Notes: a model not told the origin generated them from the sequence alone. A DNA stretch of 64,000 nucleotides from Marinomonas atlantica (GCF_001639725.1 NZ_LTAW01000010.1:1-64000), one strand, 5' to 3'; shown: positions 37,638-48,253, numbered from the stretch's first letter. Made by a program: numbers and translations.

Positions 37638-37742
37638 TTGTACGACAAATCTCAACAACTTAGTTTAGAGAAATGGCGTGATCACTACCTTGAAGAAGCC
37701 ATCGACCTACGCTATTTCTTCCATAATGGCTGGTCTTCCTAG
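37638..37742 (+). CDS. candidate small protein (34 aa)
   Basis: A TTG-initiated ORF with a perfect GGAGG (37628-37632) at 5-nt spacing; an in-frame ATG at 37626 overlaps that site. The product starts MYDKSQQLSLEKWRDHYLEE and ends in LRYFFHNGWSS. It is amphipathic, acidic in the middle and aromatic at the end. It lies 83 bp upstream of the oxygenase gene on the same strand. It could be a real small protein or a leader peptide. I do not recognise it. Confidence 0.45.
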   Translation: MYDKSQQLSLEKWRDHYLEEAIDLRYFFHNGWSS

Positions 37743-37825
37743 TCACACTTTCTGGTTTCATCAATTTATTTTCTGTTAGTAGGTTACCCTCTAGCACATA
37801 TCGAATTTGATCATAGGAAGACAAC

Positions 37826-38665
37826 ATGACTTTAGAAGCCGTCGATTACCGCAGTCCAAATGCCGCCCAAGACTTTGTCAAATCCCTTCGAGAAACGGGC
37901 TTTGGTGTACTAAAAAATCACCCTATTCGCCAGCAACTGGTATCAGACATATACCGCGACTGGCAAGATTTTTATAACAGTGCAGAAAAGCATACTTACC
38001 ACTATAACGTGGGCACACAAGACGGTTACTTTCCCCCCGAAGTGTCAGAGACAGCAAAAGGCCACAGTAAAAAAGACATCAAAGAATACTTCCACTATTA
38101 CCCTTGGGGACAGTGCCCTGCACAACATAAAGACCAATTGACACATTATTACGGAGAAGCCAACACATTGGCTGAGGAGCTGCTCGGTTGGATTGAACAG
38201 CATTCACCCGAAGAGGTAGCAAGTCACTACTCTCAACCGCTATCAGGTATGATTGAAAACAGCGACCAAACTTTATTACGCGTCTTACACTATCCACCTC
38301 TGCAAGGGGATGAAGAACTCGGAGCCATTCGAGCAGGGGCACATGAAGATATAAACTTGATTACTATTCTACCTGCGGCGAATGAGCCAGGGTTACAAGT
38401 AAAGCTCAAAGACGGCCGCTGGATAGATGTACCATGCGACTTTGGCAACCTCGTTGTTAACATTGGAGATATGTTACAAGAAGCCTCTGGAGGCTATTTT
38501 CCATCGACATCCCACCGCGTTATCAATCCAGAAGGCACTGATAAAACCAAATCACGTATTTCACTGCCTTTGTTCCTGCACCCGCGTCCAGATGTTGTGT
38601 TATCGGATCGGCATACGGCAGGATCCTATTTACATGAGCGCTTAACCGAACTTGGTGTAATTTAA
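37826..38665 (+). CDS. 2-oxoglutarate/Fe(II)-dependent oxygenase (isopenicillin-N-synthase-like)
   Basis: 279 residues of the non-heme iron oxygenase family. The iron triad appears as His173-x-Asp175 (GAHEDINLIT) and the distal His of STSHRV (about 229). The 2-oxoglutarate-binding Arg-x-Ser is in SRISLPLF (about 245). An N-terminal segment SLRETGFGVLKNHPI resembles the family's DIOX_N domain. The substrate cannot be predicted. Plant-like and bacterial relatives oxidise small metabolites. A strong terminator follows. Confidence 0.85.
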   Translation: MTLEAVDYRSPNAAQDFVKSLRETGFGVLKNHPIRQQLVSDIYRDWQDFYNSAEKHTYHYNVGTQDGYFPPEVSETAKGHSKKDIKEYFHYYPWGQCPAQHKDQLTHYYGEANTLAEELLGWIEQHSPEEVASHYSQPLSGMIENSDQTLLRVLHYPPLQGDEELGAIRAGAHEDINLITILPAANEPGLQVKLKDGRWIDVPCDFGNLVVNIGDMLQEASGGYFPSTSHRVINPEGTDKTKSRISLPLFLHPRPDVVLSDRHTAGSYLHERLTELGVI

Positions 38666-38684
38666 AAACTACACACCTAACTAC

Positions 38685-38721
38685 AAAAAATGGCACCAGC
38701 TTAAAACTGGTGCCATTTTTT
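38685..38721. terminator. bidirectional terminator after oxygenase gene
   Basis: A 15-bp perfect stem (38685-38699 with 38707-38721) with A and T runs forming its outer ends lies between convergent genes. Confidence 0.85.
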
Positions 38722-38749
38722 GTTAACCGTTGTTCGGTAGCAAAAAGCT

Positions 38750-39502
38750 TTAATAAAGGGCTTTAAGCAGCAATGTTCCACCTGAAATCAACAGCATTAT
38801 CATGGCAATGCGTTTTACTATGGTAGCGGGTAATAATGACAGCAGATAACGTCGTGACAGCATGGTACCGAACAGCACAATGGGCGCACCCAACACCGAC
38901 ACCGTAATCATATCGCTTGTGACAAGTCCTGAGACCATAGACGCACCGGTACGAAATCCAGCCAAAACAAGAAATACGCTCAATAGCGTCGCTCGTATAA
39001 CAATCAGTTCAACTGGCTGGCGATACATCAAATACGATATCGGCGGCCCTGCAGTAGAAAACAAGCCACTCAAAATTCCAGCAAATGCACCACTGACACC
39101 AAAATGCCATGATGGGGATAACGCCGCTTGCGGATCAGGGCGTAACAGTGAACTCAGGCACACGAGTATCATCACGCACCCCAGCAAGCCTTGCAATAAA
39201 TTCAACGCATATTGACCCATATGTTCTAACCAATAGAGTCCAACAGCCACCATCGGTAATGCTATGGCAAGAAATACAAGCATCTGGCGAAATTGAGCCT
39301 GTCGCCAAACATTTCCATATAAGCCCGACACACTGTTTACAATGCTTAGCGCACTGGCAATAAACGCTAAGTCGGCTATTGGCAATAAACCAAGTGCACC
39401 ACCAATGCCCAATACCACTAAACCAAAGCCAAACCCTGTTGCTGTTTGAATGTAGGTTCCAAAAGCAATAACCGAGAGTAAAACCATTAGTGACAGCGTC
39501 AT
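38750..39502 (-). CDS. TSUP (TauE/SafE) family membrane exporter
   Basis: 250 residues with seven to eight hydrophobic helices and the two family repeats: TATGFGFGLVVLGIGGALGL near residues 20-39 and GVSGAFAGILSGLFSTAGPPISY near 130-152. Members export sulfite, sulfoacetate or other organosulfur anions. The substrate here is not indicated by the neighbours. Confidence 0.88.
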   Translation of the reverse strand: MTLSLMVLLSVIAFGTYIQTATGFGFGLVVLGIGGALGLLPIADLAFIASALSIVNSVSGLYGNVWRQAQFRQMLVFLAIALPMVAVGLYWLEHMGQYALNLLQGLLGCVMILVCLSSLLRPDPQAALSPSWHFGVSGAFAGILSGLFSTAGPPISYLMYRQPVELIVIRATLLSVFLVLAGFRTGASMVSGLVTSDMITVSVLGAPIVLFGTMLSRRYLLSLLPATIVKRIAMIMLLISGGTLLLKALY

Positions 39503-39677
39503 AAAAACAACCTTATTTAAACCTTATCAAAAGCATGAAACATGCATATATGGACTCAGAGACAACAGTTTTGGACTACGAAACAAGTAATTATTACACG
39601 TTCCACTAGTGTTAAAACAGCCGTTGATAATTCTTCTTATCTTCTGAGCGACACTAAAATAATTAAGGGAGTATTTT

Positions 39678-40688
39678 ATGAAAGCTGCTGTTGCCAATAC
39701 GTTTGGCTCAATCCTTAACATTGAAGACGTACAAAAGCCTACCATTGAACCACACCAAATCTTAGTTAAAATTCATGCCTGTGGTGTTTGTCATACGGAT
39801 TTACATGCCTGCCACGGTGATTGGCCCGTCAAACCTACACTGCCGCTAATTCCTGGCCACGAAGGCGTTGGTGAAATTGTAGAGCTCGGCAGCGCAGTAA
39901 CACATCTCAGCCTTGGTGATCGAGTTGGTATTCCATGGCTTTACAGTGCTTGTGGTCATTGTGAATATTGCTTAGCTGGACAAGAAAGTTTGTGTATGTC
40001 GCAACAAAATGCAGGCTACTCGGTCGCAGGCAGTTACGCCGAATATTGTGCAGCGCATGCAGACTACGTCATTAAAGTTCCTGAGAACTTAAATTTCGTG
40101 GATGCGGCTCCGCTTTTCTGCGCAGGTGTAACAACGTATAAAGCATTAAAAGTATCCGATGCAAAACCAGGCCAATGGGTCGCAGTGTTTGGTATAGGTG
40201 GACTTGGGCACCTAGCTGTTCAATATGCCGTAGCAATGGGTTTACGCGTCGTCGCCGTTGATACCGGTGAAGCGAAGCGTGAATTAGCCACCTCACTAGG
40301 AGCTGAGCACTTCTTTGATTTTAAAACAGACAATGTGGTCGAAGATATCCGTGAAGCAACAGGTGGTGTTCATGGCAGTGTCTGTACAGCAGTGAGTAAA
40401 GCGGGGTTCCGACAAAGCTATGACGTGGTTCGTCGCGGCGGCAAATGCGTATTAGTTGGCCTGCCACCTGAAGACATGCCATTGCCTATCTTTGATACTG
40501 TTCTTAATGGCGTTAGTGTTGTTGGTTCAATCGTTGGTACTCGCAAAGACCTTGAAGAGTGTCTTGAATTCGCGGCACGTGGCAAAGTCAAAGCAATCAT
40601 TACCGAGAAAAAGCTCGACGATATCAACGCCATCTTTGAAGACATGGAAAAAGGCGATATCACAGGCCGTATTGTAATGTCTTTATAA
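39678..40688 (+). CDS. adhP: zinc-dependent alcohol dehydrogenase AdhP type
   Basis: 336 residues. Catalytic zinc ligands are Cys38 (GVCHTD), His61-Glu62 (PGHEGVGEI) and the later Cys. Structural zinc ligands are in [15 protein letters not shown]. The Rossmann motif [13 protein letters not shown] follows near residue 172. These tetrameric NAD-dependent enzymes oxidise ethanol and related primary alcohols or reduce aldehydes. AAGGGAG sits 7 nt before the ATG. It has its own hairpin downstream and stands alone. Confidence 0.93.
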   Translation: MKAAVANTFGSILNIEDVQKPTIEPHQILVKIHACGVCHTDLHACHGDWPVKPTLPLIPGHEGVGEIVELGSAVTHLSLGDRVGIPWLYSACGHCEYCLAGQESLCMSQQNAGYSVAGSYAEYCAAHADYVIKVPENLNFVDAAPLFCAGVTTYKALKVSDAKPGQWVAVFGIGGLGHLAVQYAVAMGLRVVAVDTGEAKRELATSLGAEHFFDFKTDNVVEDIREATGGVHGSVCTAVSKAGFRQSYDVVRRGGKCVLVGLPPEDMPLPIFDTVLNGVSVVGSIVGTRKDLEECLEFAARGKVKAIITEKKLDDINAIFEDMEKGDITGRIVMSL

Positions 40689-40692
40689 CCCA

Positions 40693-40730
40693 TTAGGCAC
40701 TGGTTTCAATACTCTGAAGCCAGTGCCTAA
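40693..40730 (+). terminator. hairpin after adhP
   Basis: TTAGGCACTGG (40693-40703) pairs with CCAGTGCCTAA (40720-40730) across a 16-nt loop. There is no tight T-run, so it is a weaker terminator or an mRNA end stabiliser. Confidence 0.5.
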
Positions 40731-40881
40731 CTATTTAGTATTTTTACCGTTATAAGCCCTCTATTTAGCACACAAAAACACCAGTTTTTCTGCCACTTTT
40801 TCGGTCGTCTGTGTTATCTTAGCGCGTCCTTGAACATTGCTTGCATTTTTTGCAGCAACCAGCCTCTAGGACGATCACTTT

Positions 40882-41640
40882 ATGGGGGGTTACGTGTTTT
40901 TTCAGCGAATGCAAAAATCTTTGCTGCTGTCCGTTATTTGCGGTTTTCAAATGAATACTTGGGCTCAGACCGTCACATTACCTGTGATCAACTTTCCTCC
41001 CTACATTATGATCTCAGAATCAGATAATAGTATCTCTGGTATGGACATACGTGTGGTCAAAGCCGCTTTCAAAGCCGTTGGTATTCAGACCATATTTGAA
41101 AAAAAACCATGGCAAAGCATTGTTCAAAATCTACAAGAAGGAAACGTCTTGGGAACAGTCACCTGCTCTCGACGGCCTGAACGCGCTCCTTTTATGTTTT
41201 TCAGTGACGAGCTAAGCACAACCAGTCGTGCGGTGATTAGTCGAGTAGAGCTTGATACTCATGGCATCGAGTCTGTATATGACCTTGCGGATTATCAAAC
41301 GATTTCCGTAGAAGGCTGGGATATGGAACAACAATTGCTAAGTCTCAACATTCCTCATCAATTAGCACAAAACATCGCCCAAGGCCTAAACTCTGTTGTC
41401 AGTGGCGAAGCTGACCTATTTTATGTGTCTGATTACCCCGCTCTGTATCAAGCACGTATCCTTGGGATTCACAAACGCCTAAAAGTGACTAACATTGTTT
41501 CTGAGCCACTCGTCCCCTTGCACGTCTGTTTCAGTAAACACTACCCAGAGTCACGTGAGCGGCTACAAGAGTTCAATAAAGGACTACAGATCATTAAACG
41601 TAACGGCACTTACCAAGCTATCCGCGACGAATATCTATAG
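40882..41640 (+). CDS. periplasmic solute-binding protein, family 3-like
   Basis: 252 residues. A signal-like hydrophobic segment (SLLLSVICGF) precedes WAQT; the mature start VTLPVINFPPYIM is typical of amino-acid-binding SBP_bac_3 proteins. There is no permease or ATPase nearby, and stand-alone family members of this kind may act in sensing or scavenging. ATG 40882 has AGGA about 10 nt upstream. A later ATG at 40909 would give a shorter, cleaner signal peptide (MQKSLLLSV). Confidence 0.8.
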   Translation: MGGYVFFQRMQKSLLLSVICGFQMNTWAQTVTLPVINFPPYIMISESDNSISGMDIRVVKAAFKAVGIQTIFEKKPWQSIVQNLQEGNVLGTVTCSRRPERAPFMFFSDELSTTSRAVISRVELDTHGIESVYDLADYQTISVEGWDMEQQLLSLNIPHQLAQNIAQGLNSVVSGEADLFYVSDYPALYQARILGIHKRLKVTNIVSEPLVPLHVCFSKHYPESRERLQEFNKGLQIIKRNGTYQAIRDEYL

Positions 41641-41651
41641 CCCTTTCATTT

Positions 41652-44126
41652 TTAGATTGGGCAAGCAGACAAATGCCAAATTTCGTCTGCGTATTCTTGG
41701 ATGGTTCGATCGGATGAAAACTTAGCCATTCTCGCCGTATTCAAAATCGCCATCTTCGCCCAATGATTTTGGTCTCGATAAGCCTCACTCACTCGTTCTT
41801 GGCATTCAACATAAGCACGATAATCTACCAGCACTTTAAAGCGATCACCGTGATCTAATAAGGTGCGACGGATTTCATCGAATGCATGCGGCTCATATGG
41901 GCTAAAATACCCTGAACACAGCCAATCTAATGCATTCCTCAGTTCTTCATCTCCGTAATAGTAGTCGTACGGATTATAGCCTGTACGATCAAGCGCCTGA
42001 ACATCTTCGATTTTCAGCCCAAAAATAAAGATATTCTCATCGCCCACTTCTTCTTGAATCTCAACATTAGCGCCATCCAAGGTGCCGATGGTTAATGCGC
42101 CATTCAAAGCCAATTTCATATTCCCTGTACCAGAGGCTTCTTTACCAGCAGTGGAAATTTGTTCGGATAAATCTGCCGCTGGGATGATCTTCGCCGCCAA
42201 CGAAACACGATAGTTCGGCAGAAACACGACCTTTAATTTACCTTGAATGCGAACATCGTTATTAACAGCTTCCGCTACAGCATTAATGGCATAAATAATA
42301 GTTTTAGCTAAACCATAACCTGGCGCGGCTTTGGCCCCAAAAATAAAGACGCGAGGAACCATATCCATATCTGGATTGTTAAGTAATCGATGATATAAGG
42401 TTAAAATATTTAACAAGGTTAAATGCTGACGCTTGTATTCATGCAAACGCTTGATTTGCACATCAAACATAGCGTTTGGGTCTACATCAATACCGCACTC
42501 CGCTTTGATTACTTGCGCTAATACCTGTTTGTTTTGCAACTTCACCTTCATGAAGGCTTGTTGAAATTCTGGGTCGTCAGCGAAATCTTCTAACTTGCGT
42601 AAACGGTCTAAATTCTTTGGCCAATCAGATTCGATACCGCATTGATCAAATAGTTGCGCTAAACCTAAATTGCAGTTCAATAACCAGCGCCTTGGGGTAA
42701 TACCATTGGTTTTGTTGGTAAACTTACCTGGATAGAACTCGTCAAAGCGCGCAAACAAATCCGTTTTCAAGAGCTGAGAATGCAAAGCAGCCACACCGTT
42801 CACTTTATGGCTACCCACGACTGCAAGGTGCGCCATACGTACCATCTTGCCTGGCCCTTCTTCAATAATAGAAAGCGCTTGCTTAATGTCATCACGTCCT
42901 GGCCAGCGGGCTTCCACGTCATCCATCAGGCGGTGGTTGATTTCATAAATAAACTGCAAATGACGCGGCAATACCTTTTCAAACAGTGCAACACTCCATG
43001 TCTCAAGCGCCTCTGGCAACAAAGTGTGATTGGTATAAGCAAAAATTCGGGTTACTAAGGACCATGCTTGATCCCAATGCAGGCGCTTGTCGTCCACTAA
43101 AATTCGCATCAACTCCACGACAGCAATCGCTGGGTGTGTATCATTTAGTTGGATCGCGGCTTTCTCCGCTAACACTTCCCAATCAGAGCCGTTATTACGT
43201 TCAAAACGTCGTAAAATATCTGCCAAAGAACAGGCCACGAAAAAGTACTGCTGTACTAGCCTTAGCTCTTTGCCATTTTCCGTTGTATCGTTTGGATAAA
43301 GCACCTTCGAGATCGTTTCACCAATGGCTTTAGATCGCACCGCTTCAACGTAGTCGCCTTTGTTGAACTCATCTAAATCAAAGTCCTCTGTTGAGCGAGA
43401 AGACCACAACCTTAGAAAGTTAACCGTTTTAGTGTCGTAACCCGCGACGGGGATATCATGGGGAATGCCCAATACATTTTTGGTGTCGACCCAAAGCGGA
43501 TGATAGTTACCATAACTGTCATAAGACTCCTCTACACGGCCATAAAACTGAATGGTTTGCGCGTATTCAGGGCGAACTAACTCCCAAGGCGTTCCGTAGT
43601 TAATCCATGTATCAGGATGTTCCACTTGTTTCCCACTCTGAAACTCCTGTTTGAACAGACCAAATTCATAGTAAATGCCGTAGCCGACAGCTGGTAAATC
43701 AAGTGTTGCTAACGAATCTAAGAAACAGGCCGCCAATCGCCCTAACCCGCCGTTGCCCAACCCCATATCCATTTCTTCGTCACAGATTTCATCCCAGTTT
43801 TGGCCGAGCTCTGCAATAGCTTGCTGTGCTTGCTCGAACACTCGAATGTTGTGCACGTTATTTACCAGCATTCGCCCCATCAAATATTCCATTGAAAGGT
43901 AATAAAGTCGGCGTACATTGTCTTGATTATGACGTGCTTGAGTGTCCACCATGTCATCTATAATGCGATCACGTACGGCAAGAGATAAACAAAGCCACCA
44001 ATCGCGCTTTGAAGCTTGCTCAGAACGTAGCGCTAAGGTGTAACGCATGTGGTAAAGAATGCCCTCTTTAAGCTCAAGACAAGAAGCTGTATTGACACTG
44101 GATAGCTCTTGAGAAGTATTCGGCAT
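41652..44126 (-). CDS. glgP: glycogen/maltodextrin phosphorylase
   Basis: 824 residues releasing glucose 1-phosphate from alpha-1,4-glucans. The PLP-binding Lys is in [20 protein letters not shown] (near residue 670). The N-terminal [16 protein letters not shown] block and [15 protein letters not shown] are standard. The length is the normal 800-830. No other glycogen genes are beside it, so it is a single-gene unit, convergent with the binding-protein gene (11-bp gap). Confidence 0.96.
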   Translation of the reverse strand: MPNTSQELSSVNTASCLELKEGILYHMRYTLALRSEQASKRDWWLCLSLAVRDRIIDDMVDTQARHNQDNVRRLYYLSMEYLMGRMLVNNVHNIRVFEQAQQAIAELGQNWDEICDEEMDMGLGNGGLGRLAACFLDSLATLDLPAVGYGIYYEFGLFKQEFQSGKQVEHPDTWINYGTPWELVRPEYAQTIQFYGRVEESYDSYGNYHPLWVDTKNVLGIPHDIPVAGYDTKTVNFLRLWSSRSTEDFDLDEFNKGDYVEAVRSKAIGETISKVLYPNDTTENGKELRLVQQYFFVACSLADILRRFERNNGSDWEVLAEKAAIQLNDTHPAIAVVELMRILVDDKRLHWDQAWSLVTRIFAYTNHTLLPEALETWSVALFEKVLPRHLQFIYEINHRLMDDVEARWPGRDDIKQALSIIEEGPGKMVRMAHLAVVGSHKVNGVAALHSQLLKTDLFARFDEFYPGKFTNKTNGITPRRWLLNCNLGLAQLFDQCGIESDWPKNLDRLRKLEDFADDPEFQQAFMKVKLQNKQVLAQVIKAECGIDVDPNAMFDVQIKRLHEYKRQHLTLLNILTLYHRLLNNPDMDMVPRVFIFGAKAAPGYGLAKTIIYAINAVAEAVNNDVRIQGKLKVVFLPNYRVSLAAKIIPAADLSEQISTAGKEASGTGNMKLALNGALTIGTLDGANVEIQEEVGDENIFIFGLKIEDVQALDRTGYNPYDYYYGDEELRNALDWLCSGYFSPYEPHAFDEIRRTLLDHGDRFKVLVDYRAYVECQERVSEAYRDQNHWAKMAILNTARMAKFSSDRTIQEYADEIWHLSACPI

Positions 44127-44262
44127 TGCTATCGTCCTCTAGTAAAACGTTAGGGTGCATTCAATATAGGCGCCGTATGTTGCAACGCCATTGCGAAAGC
44201 TGTCTAGAAATAAATACGCACTCAGACAACTTACTTAGTGCATTGAACTCATGCAATAAAAA

Positions 44263-44283
44263 AGCCGACTCTTTGAATCGGCT
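44263..44283 (-). terminator. terminator after DODA-type dioxygenase gene
   Basis: The 6-bp stem AGCCGA/TCGGCT with a 9-nt loop is followed by TTTTTT on the minus strand. Confidence 0.65.
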
Positions 44284-44312
44284 AAATCAAAAACAGTTGT
44301 TAGCGCTCAGCA

Positions 44313-45113
44313 CTACCAAACAAAGTGACGGGCTTCCACACCAAGGGCACTAAAGGGAATCGAACGCCCCTGTTTCTGTGCAACCGCATGGCATACGATC
44401 AATGGAATTAGGTGCTCTTCACGAGGGTGGCAGAAACTACCTCCCTCTACCTCCGACCAATGTAACCAACGCTGTTTCGCTTCATTTATGTCAACATGAC
44501 TACTGGTAATGGTTTCATCAAGCCATGCTTGAAAAGCGTGCACATCGTGCTTCACTTGAGGTGTTTTTGGGGCAAAAAATGCACGCATATTATGAAAACT
44601 AAAGCCGGAACCTATCACCAACGCTCTCTCAGGAAGAATTTCAGCTAACTGCTCTCCTAACATCCAATGCTGATCTGGACTTAAAGAGCTGGCTAACGAA
44701 ATTTGCACAACTGGAATATTTGCTTCTGGGTACATCAACATCAAAGGGATAAACATACCGTGGTCGAATCCACGTTTGCCATTTAAGCGTATGCGTGTAC
44801 CTTTCGCTTCCATTTTATCAGCGATATCACGCGCCAGTTTAGGTGCACTCGGAGCAGGGTATTGAAACTGATAAGACTCATCAGGAAAACCATAATAGTC
44901 ATAGATCAAATTAGGATTCTCAGCTGCCGTTATTTCAAAGCCCGATGTTTCCCAATGAGCACTGATCATGATAATAACCGACGGCTGCCTTAGTAGTTGT
45001 TCGGGTAATACTTTAAGTGTAGAAACCAATTCCACGTGGCTCGGATCCCCTAACACTGGCATAGGTCCACCACCATGAGATATAAATGCGACATGAGACA
45101 TACATTGCTCCAT
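44313..45113 (-). CDS. DODA-type extradiol ring-cleavage dioxygenase (YgiD family)
   Basis: 266 residues of the class III extradiol dioxygenase (LigB) superfamily. Metal ligands are expected at the His in SHGGGP, the His of SAHWET (about 50) and the His of HPREEHLIPL (about 229). The active-site FDHGMFIPLMLMYP is present. Plant DODA opens L-DOPA; E. coli YgiD can do the same, though its natural substrate is unclear. ATG 45113 and ATG 45101 are both plausible; the second has GGAG at 6 nt. Confidence 0.88.
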   Translation of the reverse strand: MEQCMSHVAFISHGGGPMPVLGDPSHVELVSTLKVLPEQLLRQPSVIIMISAHWETSGFEITAAENPNLIYDYYGFPDESYQFQYPAPSAPKLARDIADKMEAKGTRIRLNGKRGFDHGMFIPLMLMYPEANIPVVQISLASSLSPDQHWMLGEQLAEILPERALVIGSGFSFHNMRAFFAPKTPQVKHDVHAFQAWLDETITSSHVDINEAKQRWLHWSEVEGGSFCHPREEHLIPLIVCHAVAQKQGRSIPFSALGVEARHFVW

Positions 45114-45510
45114 GAACCCGTTCCTTTCCTAATGTTTATCGATGCATAAACATTAGCCTTATCCTTAAAGACAATAAATACATGAAAAAGAAATGAGTCA
45201 TTTCCCCATTAGAAACAGTTATAGACCGCAGTCACTTATCTAAACAGCCAATTGACTGTTCAGCGCTATACCAATAGACTCCTTAAAAACACCAAGTAGC
45301 GCCAAAAAATAACACCTAGTCAAATGTAAAATTTATGATGAGCATGGTAGATTCGACGTCATGATTTACACAAGTCGTACTTAATGCACCATGATGCTTA
45401 CACATTGTCACCAATCGTGACGGCGTAAACTTAGCGGTGTAGCGAGCTGGCGATAACCAGCATCAAAATAATTAGAAGCGCTCAACGCGCGATATCACTG
45501 GAGAATCTCT
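45114..45510. other. 397-bp divergent intergenic region with inverted repeat
   Basis: This region holds the promoters of the dioxygenase (-) and the AGCS symporter (+). Near 45131-45154 is a 9-bp perfect inverted repeat (AATGTTTAT, 6 nt, ATAAACATT), a possible operator close to the dioxygenase start. A small GCTGG/CCAGC hairpin lies before the symporter. I looked for a glycine riboswitch here and did not see its conserved core. Confidence 0.5.
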
Positions 45511-47016
45511 ATGCAAGAGTTTATTGATTTCCTTAATGGAGTCATCTGGAGCCCTGCGCTCATCTATCTATGCTTAGGAGCAGGCCTGTTCTACTCTATC
45601 CTGACTCGATTCGCTCAAGTCCGCCATTTCAAAGAAATGTGGTCATTGTTATTTAACTCTACGCCATCTGAAAAAGGTATTTCATCGTTTCAAGCCTTAG
45701 CAGTCTCTCTTTCAGGTCGTGTTGGTACAGGTAACATTGCTGGTGTTGCAGCCGCAATCGGCTTCGGTGGCCCAGGTGCAGTATTCTGGATGTGGGTTGT
45801 GGCATTCCTTGGTGCGAGTACTGCTTACGCAGAGTCCACTCTTGGTCAGATTTACAAAGTGAACGATAACGGTCAATACCGTGGTGGTCCAGCTTATTAC
45901 TTTGAAAAAGGTCTACGCCTAAAATGGTTGGGCGTGCTGTTTGCTCTAGCTTCTATTCTTGCTTGTGGTGTGTTCCTGCCGGGTATCCAAGCCAACTCTG
46001 TTGGTAACGCTGTAGTTCAAGTTTTCGGTCAAGGTACTGTTATCTCAAGCTCATTCGGTGAAGTAGCATCCACTAAACTGGTTGCTCTAGCTGTGATTCT
46101 TGTTGTTCTAGCATTCATCATTTTTGGTGGCATCAAGCGCATCGCCAACTTCACTCAAGTCATCGTGCCTTTTATGGCATTGGGCTATGTGATCATGGCA
46201 TTGATCGTTGTATTCCTAAATGTTGACCAAGTTCCTGGCATTTTTGGATTAATCATATCTGATGCATTCAGTGCTCAAGCTGGTTTTGGCGCAGCAATTG
46301 GTTGGGGTGTCAAACGTGGTGTTTACTCAAACGAAGCCGGTCAAGGTACTGGTCCACATGCCGCGGCAGCAGCTGAAGTTCAGCACCCGTCTCAACAAGG
46401 CCTAGTTCAAGCGTTCTCAGTTTACGTTGATACATTATTCGTTTGTACTGCAACAGCGTTGATGATTTTGATTACGCAACAGTACAACGTTCAAGGCAGT
46501 TTGCCTGATGGCCAATTCATTGTACAAAATATCCCTGCCGATGTGATCATTGCCTCACCTGCGTTCACGCAAATGGCATTGCAAAGTATCTTTGGTGGCT
46601 TTGGTTCAGCGTTTGTCGGCATCGCTTTGTTCTTCTTCGCTTTCACGACAATCTTAGCGTACTACTACATTGCTGAAACAAACGTAGCGTACCTACGCCG
46701 CGCGTTGAACGTTAATGTATCTTTAACGCTTGTTAAGCTGTTGATCATGTTCATGGTCGCATACGGAACAGTGAACACGGCTGGCTACATTTGGAACCTT
46801 GGTGACGTAGGTGTTGGTCTGATGGCATGGCTGAACATCGTTGGTATCATCGCGATCTTCTTTATGGCTCGTCCAACAATGAAAGCTCTGAAAGACTATG
46901 AAGATCAGAAAGCCGCTGGTGTGGAAGAATACACTTTCGATCCAAAAGCGCTCGGTATTCAAGGCGCTGACTTCTGGGAACAACGCCTAGAAGAGCAAAA
47001 AAACAAAAAGTCTTAA
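45511..47016 (+). CDS. alanine/glycine:cation symporter (AGCS family)
   Basis: 501 residues with about 10-11 transmembrane helices. The family signature is clear: LSGRVGTGNIAGVAAAIGFG (about 68-87), GPGAVFWMWVVAFLGASTAYAE, and GVKRGVYSNEAGQGTGPHAAAAAE (about 267-290). Members import D/L-alanine or glycine with Na+ (or H+). Na+ coupling fits a marine organism. It is a single-gene unit with a strong terminator. Confidence 0.94.
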   Translation: MQEFIDFLNGVIWSPALIYLCLGAGLFYSILTRFAQVRHFKEMWSLLFNSTPSEKGISSFQALAVSLSGRVGTGNIAGVAAAIGFGGPGAVFWMWVVAFLGASTAYAESTLGQIYKVNDNGQYRGGPAYYFEKGLRLKWLGVLFALASILACGVFLPGIQANSVGNAVVQVFGQGTVISSSFGEVASTKLVALAVILVVLAFIIFGGIKRIANFTQVIVPFMALGYVIMALIVVFLNVDQVPGIFGLIISDAFSAQAGFGAAIGWGVKRGVYSNEAGQGTGPHAAAAAEVQHPSQQGLVQAFSVYVDTLFVCTATALMILITQQYNVQGSLPDGQFIVQNIPADVIIASPAFTQMALQSIFGGFGSAFVGIALFFFAFTTILAYYYIAETNVAYLRRALNVNVSLTLVKLLIMFMVAYGTVNTAGYIWNLGDVGVGLMAWLNIVGIIAIFFMARPTMKALKDYEDQKAAGVEEYTFDPKALGIQGADFWEQRLEEQKNKKS

Positions 47017-47042
47017 TCTAACCACAGGTTAGTATGATTAAT

Positions 47043-47077
47043 AAAAAACCGCTTGAGGTCATCTCAAGCGGTTTTTT
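47043..47077. terminator. bidirectional terminator after AGCS gene
   Basis: A 15-bp perfect stem (47043-47057 with 47063-47077) whose ends are A and T runs lies between the convergent symporter and AraC-family genes. Confidence 0.88.
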
Positions 47078-47128
47078 TATGTACATAACTAATCAACCTA
47101 CACCACGCTAATCGGCCAAACAGGCCTG

Positions 47129-48097
47129 CTAGGTAAGGTTGTGCGATAACGCTGTTGATGGGCGTTCGCCAAACAATAACCGATAATCTTTCGCAAACTG
47201 GCTCATATGCCAAAACCCCCACTGAGCTGCCAAATCAGCGATATTTTGTCCCGCTTCTGCCTCCATCAAAGCACGTCTTACCCCATTCAAACGAGATACA
47301 CGTAAATATTGAATCGGACTGATATCAAGGATACTTTCAAAGGCATATTGTAAGGAACGTCGACTCACGTTGGTCACTCGGCAGAGATCCGTCACGGTTA
47401 GAGGCGTATCAGGGTTTTCATGTATAAACGCTCGCGCTAAATCCACAACCTGTTTGCGATGGTGATAGCTTTGGGTTTGAGCGGGGGCAGGACGCTCCAC
47501 TTTAAGCACTTCCAACAATGCCATCATAACAAGGTCATGAGAAATACGTGCGGACAACCCTTGAGTGCTGCATGAACCTAACAACCGATTGAGCAAGAAA
47601 CGCACCTCTTCCAATGTTTTTTCTGGCAACATTAATCGACCATACTCATTGAGCTCAGACCATTTCAGTTCCACATCGTGGATTTCAGCCATACGTATCA
47701 ATGCTGGCAACTTAACGACCATGCCATACAACTCGTAGTCCTGTGGTGTGGTCAGTTCAAACTCACATCCACCAGGACGACACATAATATTGTCAGATCG
47801 AACTGACAACCCATTAATACGACTGTCTGATTGATCATTTAAAGGGATTCCTAACCAAACAGAATCAGGCCACACCATACATTTTTGCTGTAATGCCTGA
47901 CTGGTCACTTCTTTAAACACCTGAAGATCACTAAAAGGCAGTTCCACAATCGAACCATGAAAGCCTCCACGACTGATTTGGTCATACTCTTGCTGCCAGT
48001 TCGTTAGGTTAGCTGCGTGCATGTCTGCATCAAAGGCCTGTTTGCAAGACACCTTAACGCTCTTTATTGGTGCGCCGTGATTATTTAGCCCTGTCAT
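47129..48097 (-). CDS. AraC-family regulator of ethanolamine genes (EutR-like)
   Basis: About 322 residues, with a C-terminal double HTH AraC domain (about 215-315: VTDLCRVTNVSRRSLQYAFESI and DLAAQWGFWHMSQFAKDYRLLFG). The N-terminal part (1-200) would sense the inducer. It is divergent from eutBC, as EutR-like activators often are. ATG 48097 has GGAG at 6 nt; that GGAG lies inside the codons of an upstream in-frame ATG (48109), so the later start is preferred. Role in eut control is inferred from position. Confidence 0.85.
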   Translation of the reverse strand: MTGLNNHGAPIKSVKVSCKQAFDADMHAANLTNWQQEYDQISRGGFHGSIVELPFSDLQVFKEVTSQALQQKCMVWPDSVWLGIPLNDQSDSRINGLSVRSDNIMCRPGGCEFELTTPQDYELYGMVVKLPALIRMAEIHDVELKWSELNEYGRLMLPEKTLEEVRFLLNRLLGSCSTQGLSARISHDLVMMALLEVLKVERPAPAQTQSYHHRKQVVDLARAFIHENPDTPLTVTDLCRVTNVSRRSLQYAFESILDISPIQYLRVSRLNGVRRALMEAEAGQNIADLAAQWGFWHMSQFAKDYRLLFGERPSTALSHNLT

Positions 48098-48230
48098 CTT
48101 TTTCTCCATTTATCAAATTTGCGCAAACTGCAAACATGAAGATTTTATAATTATCTGATTTATAAGGGATTTTAAAAATTGCCAAAATTCGATAACGCCC
48201 ATGTAACGGTATTCAACAAAATAGATTAAC

Positions 48231-48253
48231 TTGCTAATCACTTTACATAGCAA
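48231..48253. promoter_or_regulatory. candidate operator between araC-type gene and eutB
   Basis: TTGCTA and TAGCAA are arranged as an inverted repeat with 11 bp between. A short direct repeat (GCAAACT GCAAAC) lies further left near 48122-48134. Either could be the binding site of the adjacent AraC-type regulator. Confidence 0.4.

Noticed and set aside
45400..45510. Possible glycine riboswitch before the AGCS symporter
   Set aside because: Relatives of this gene in Vibrio have one, but the conserved core of the glycine aptamer is not seen here.
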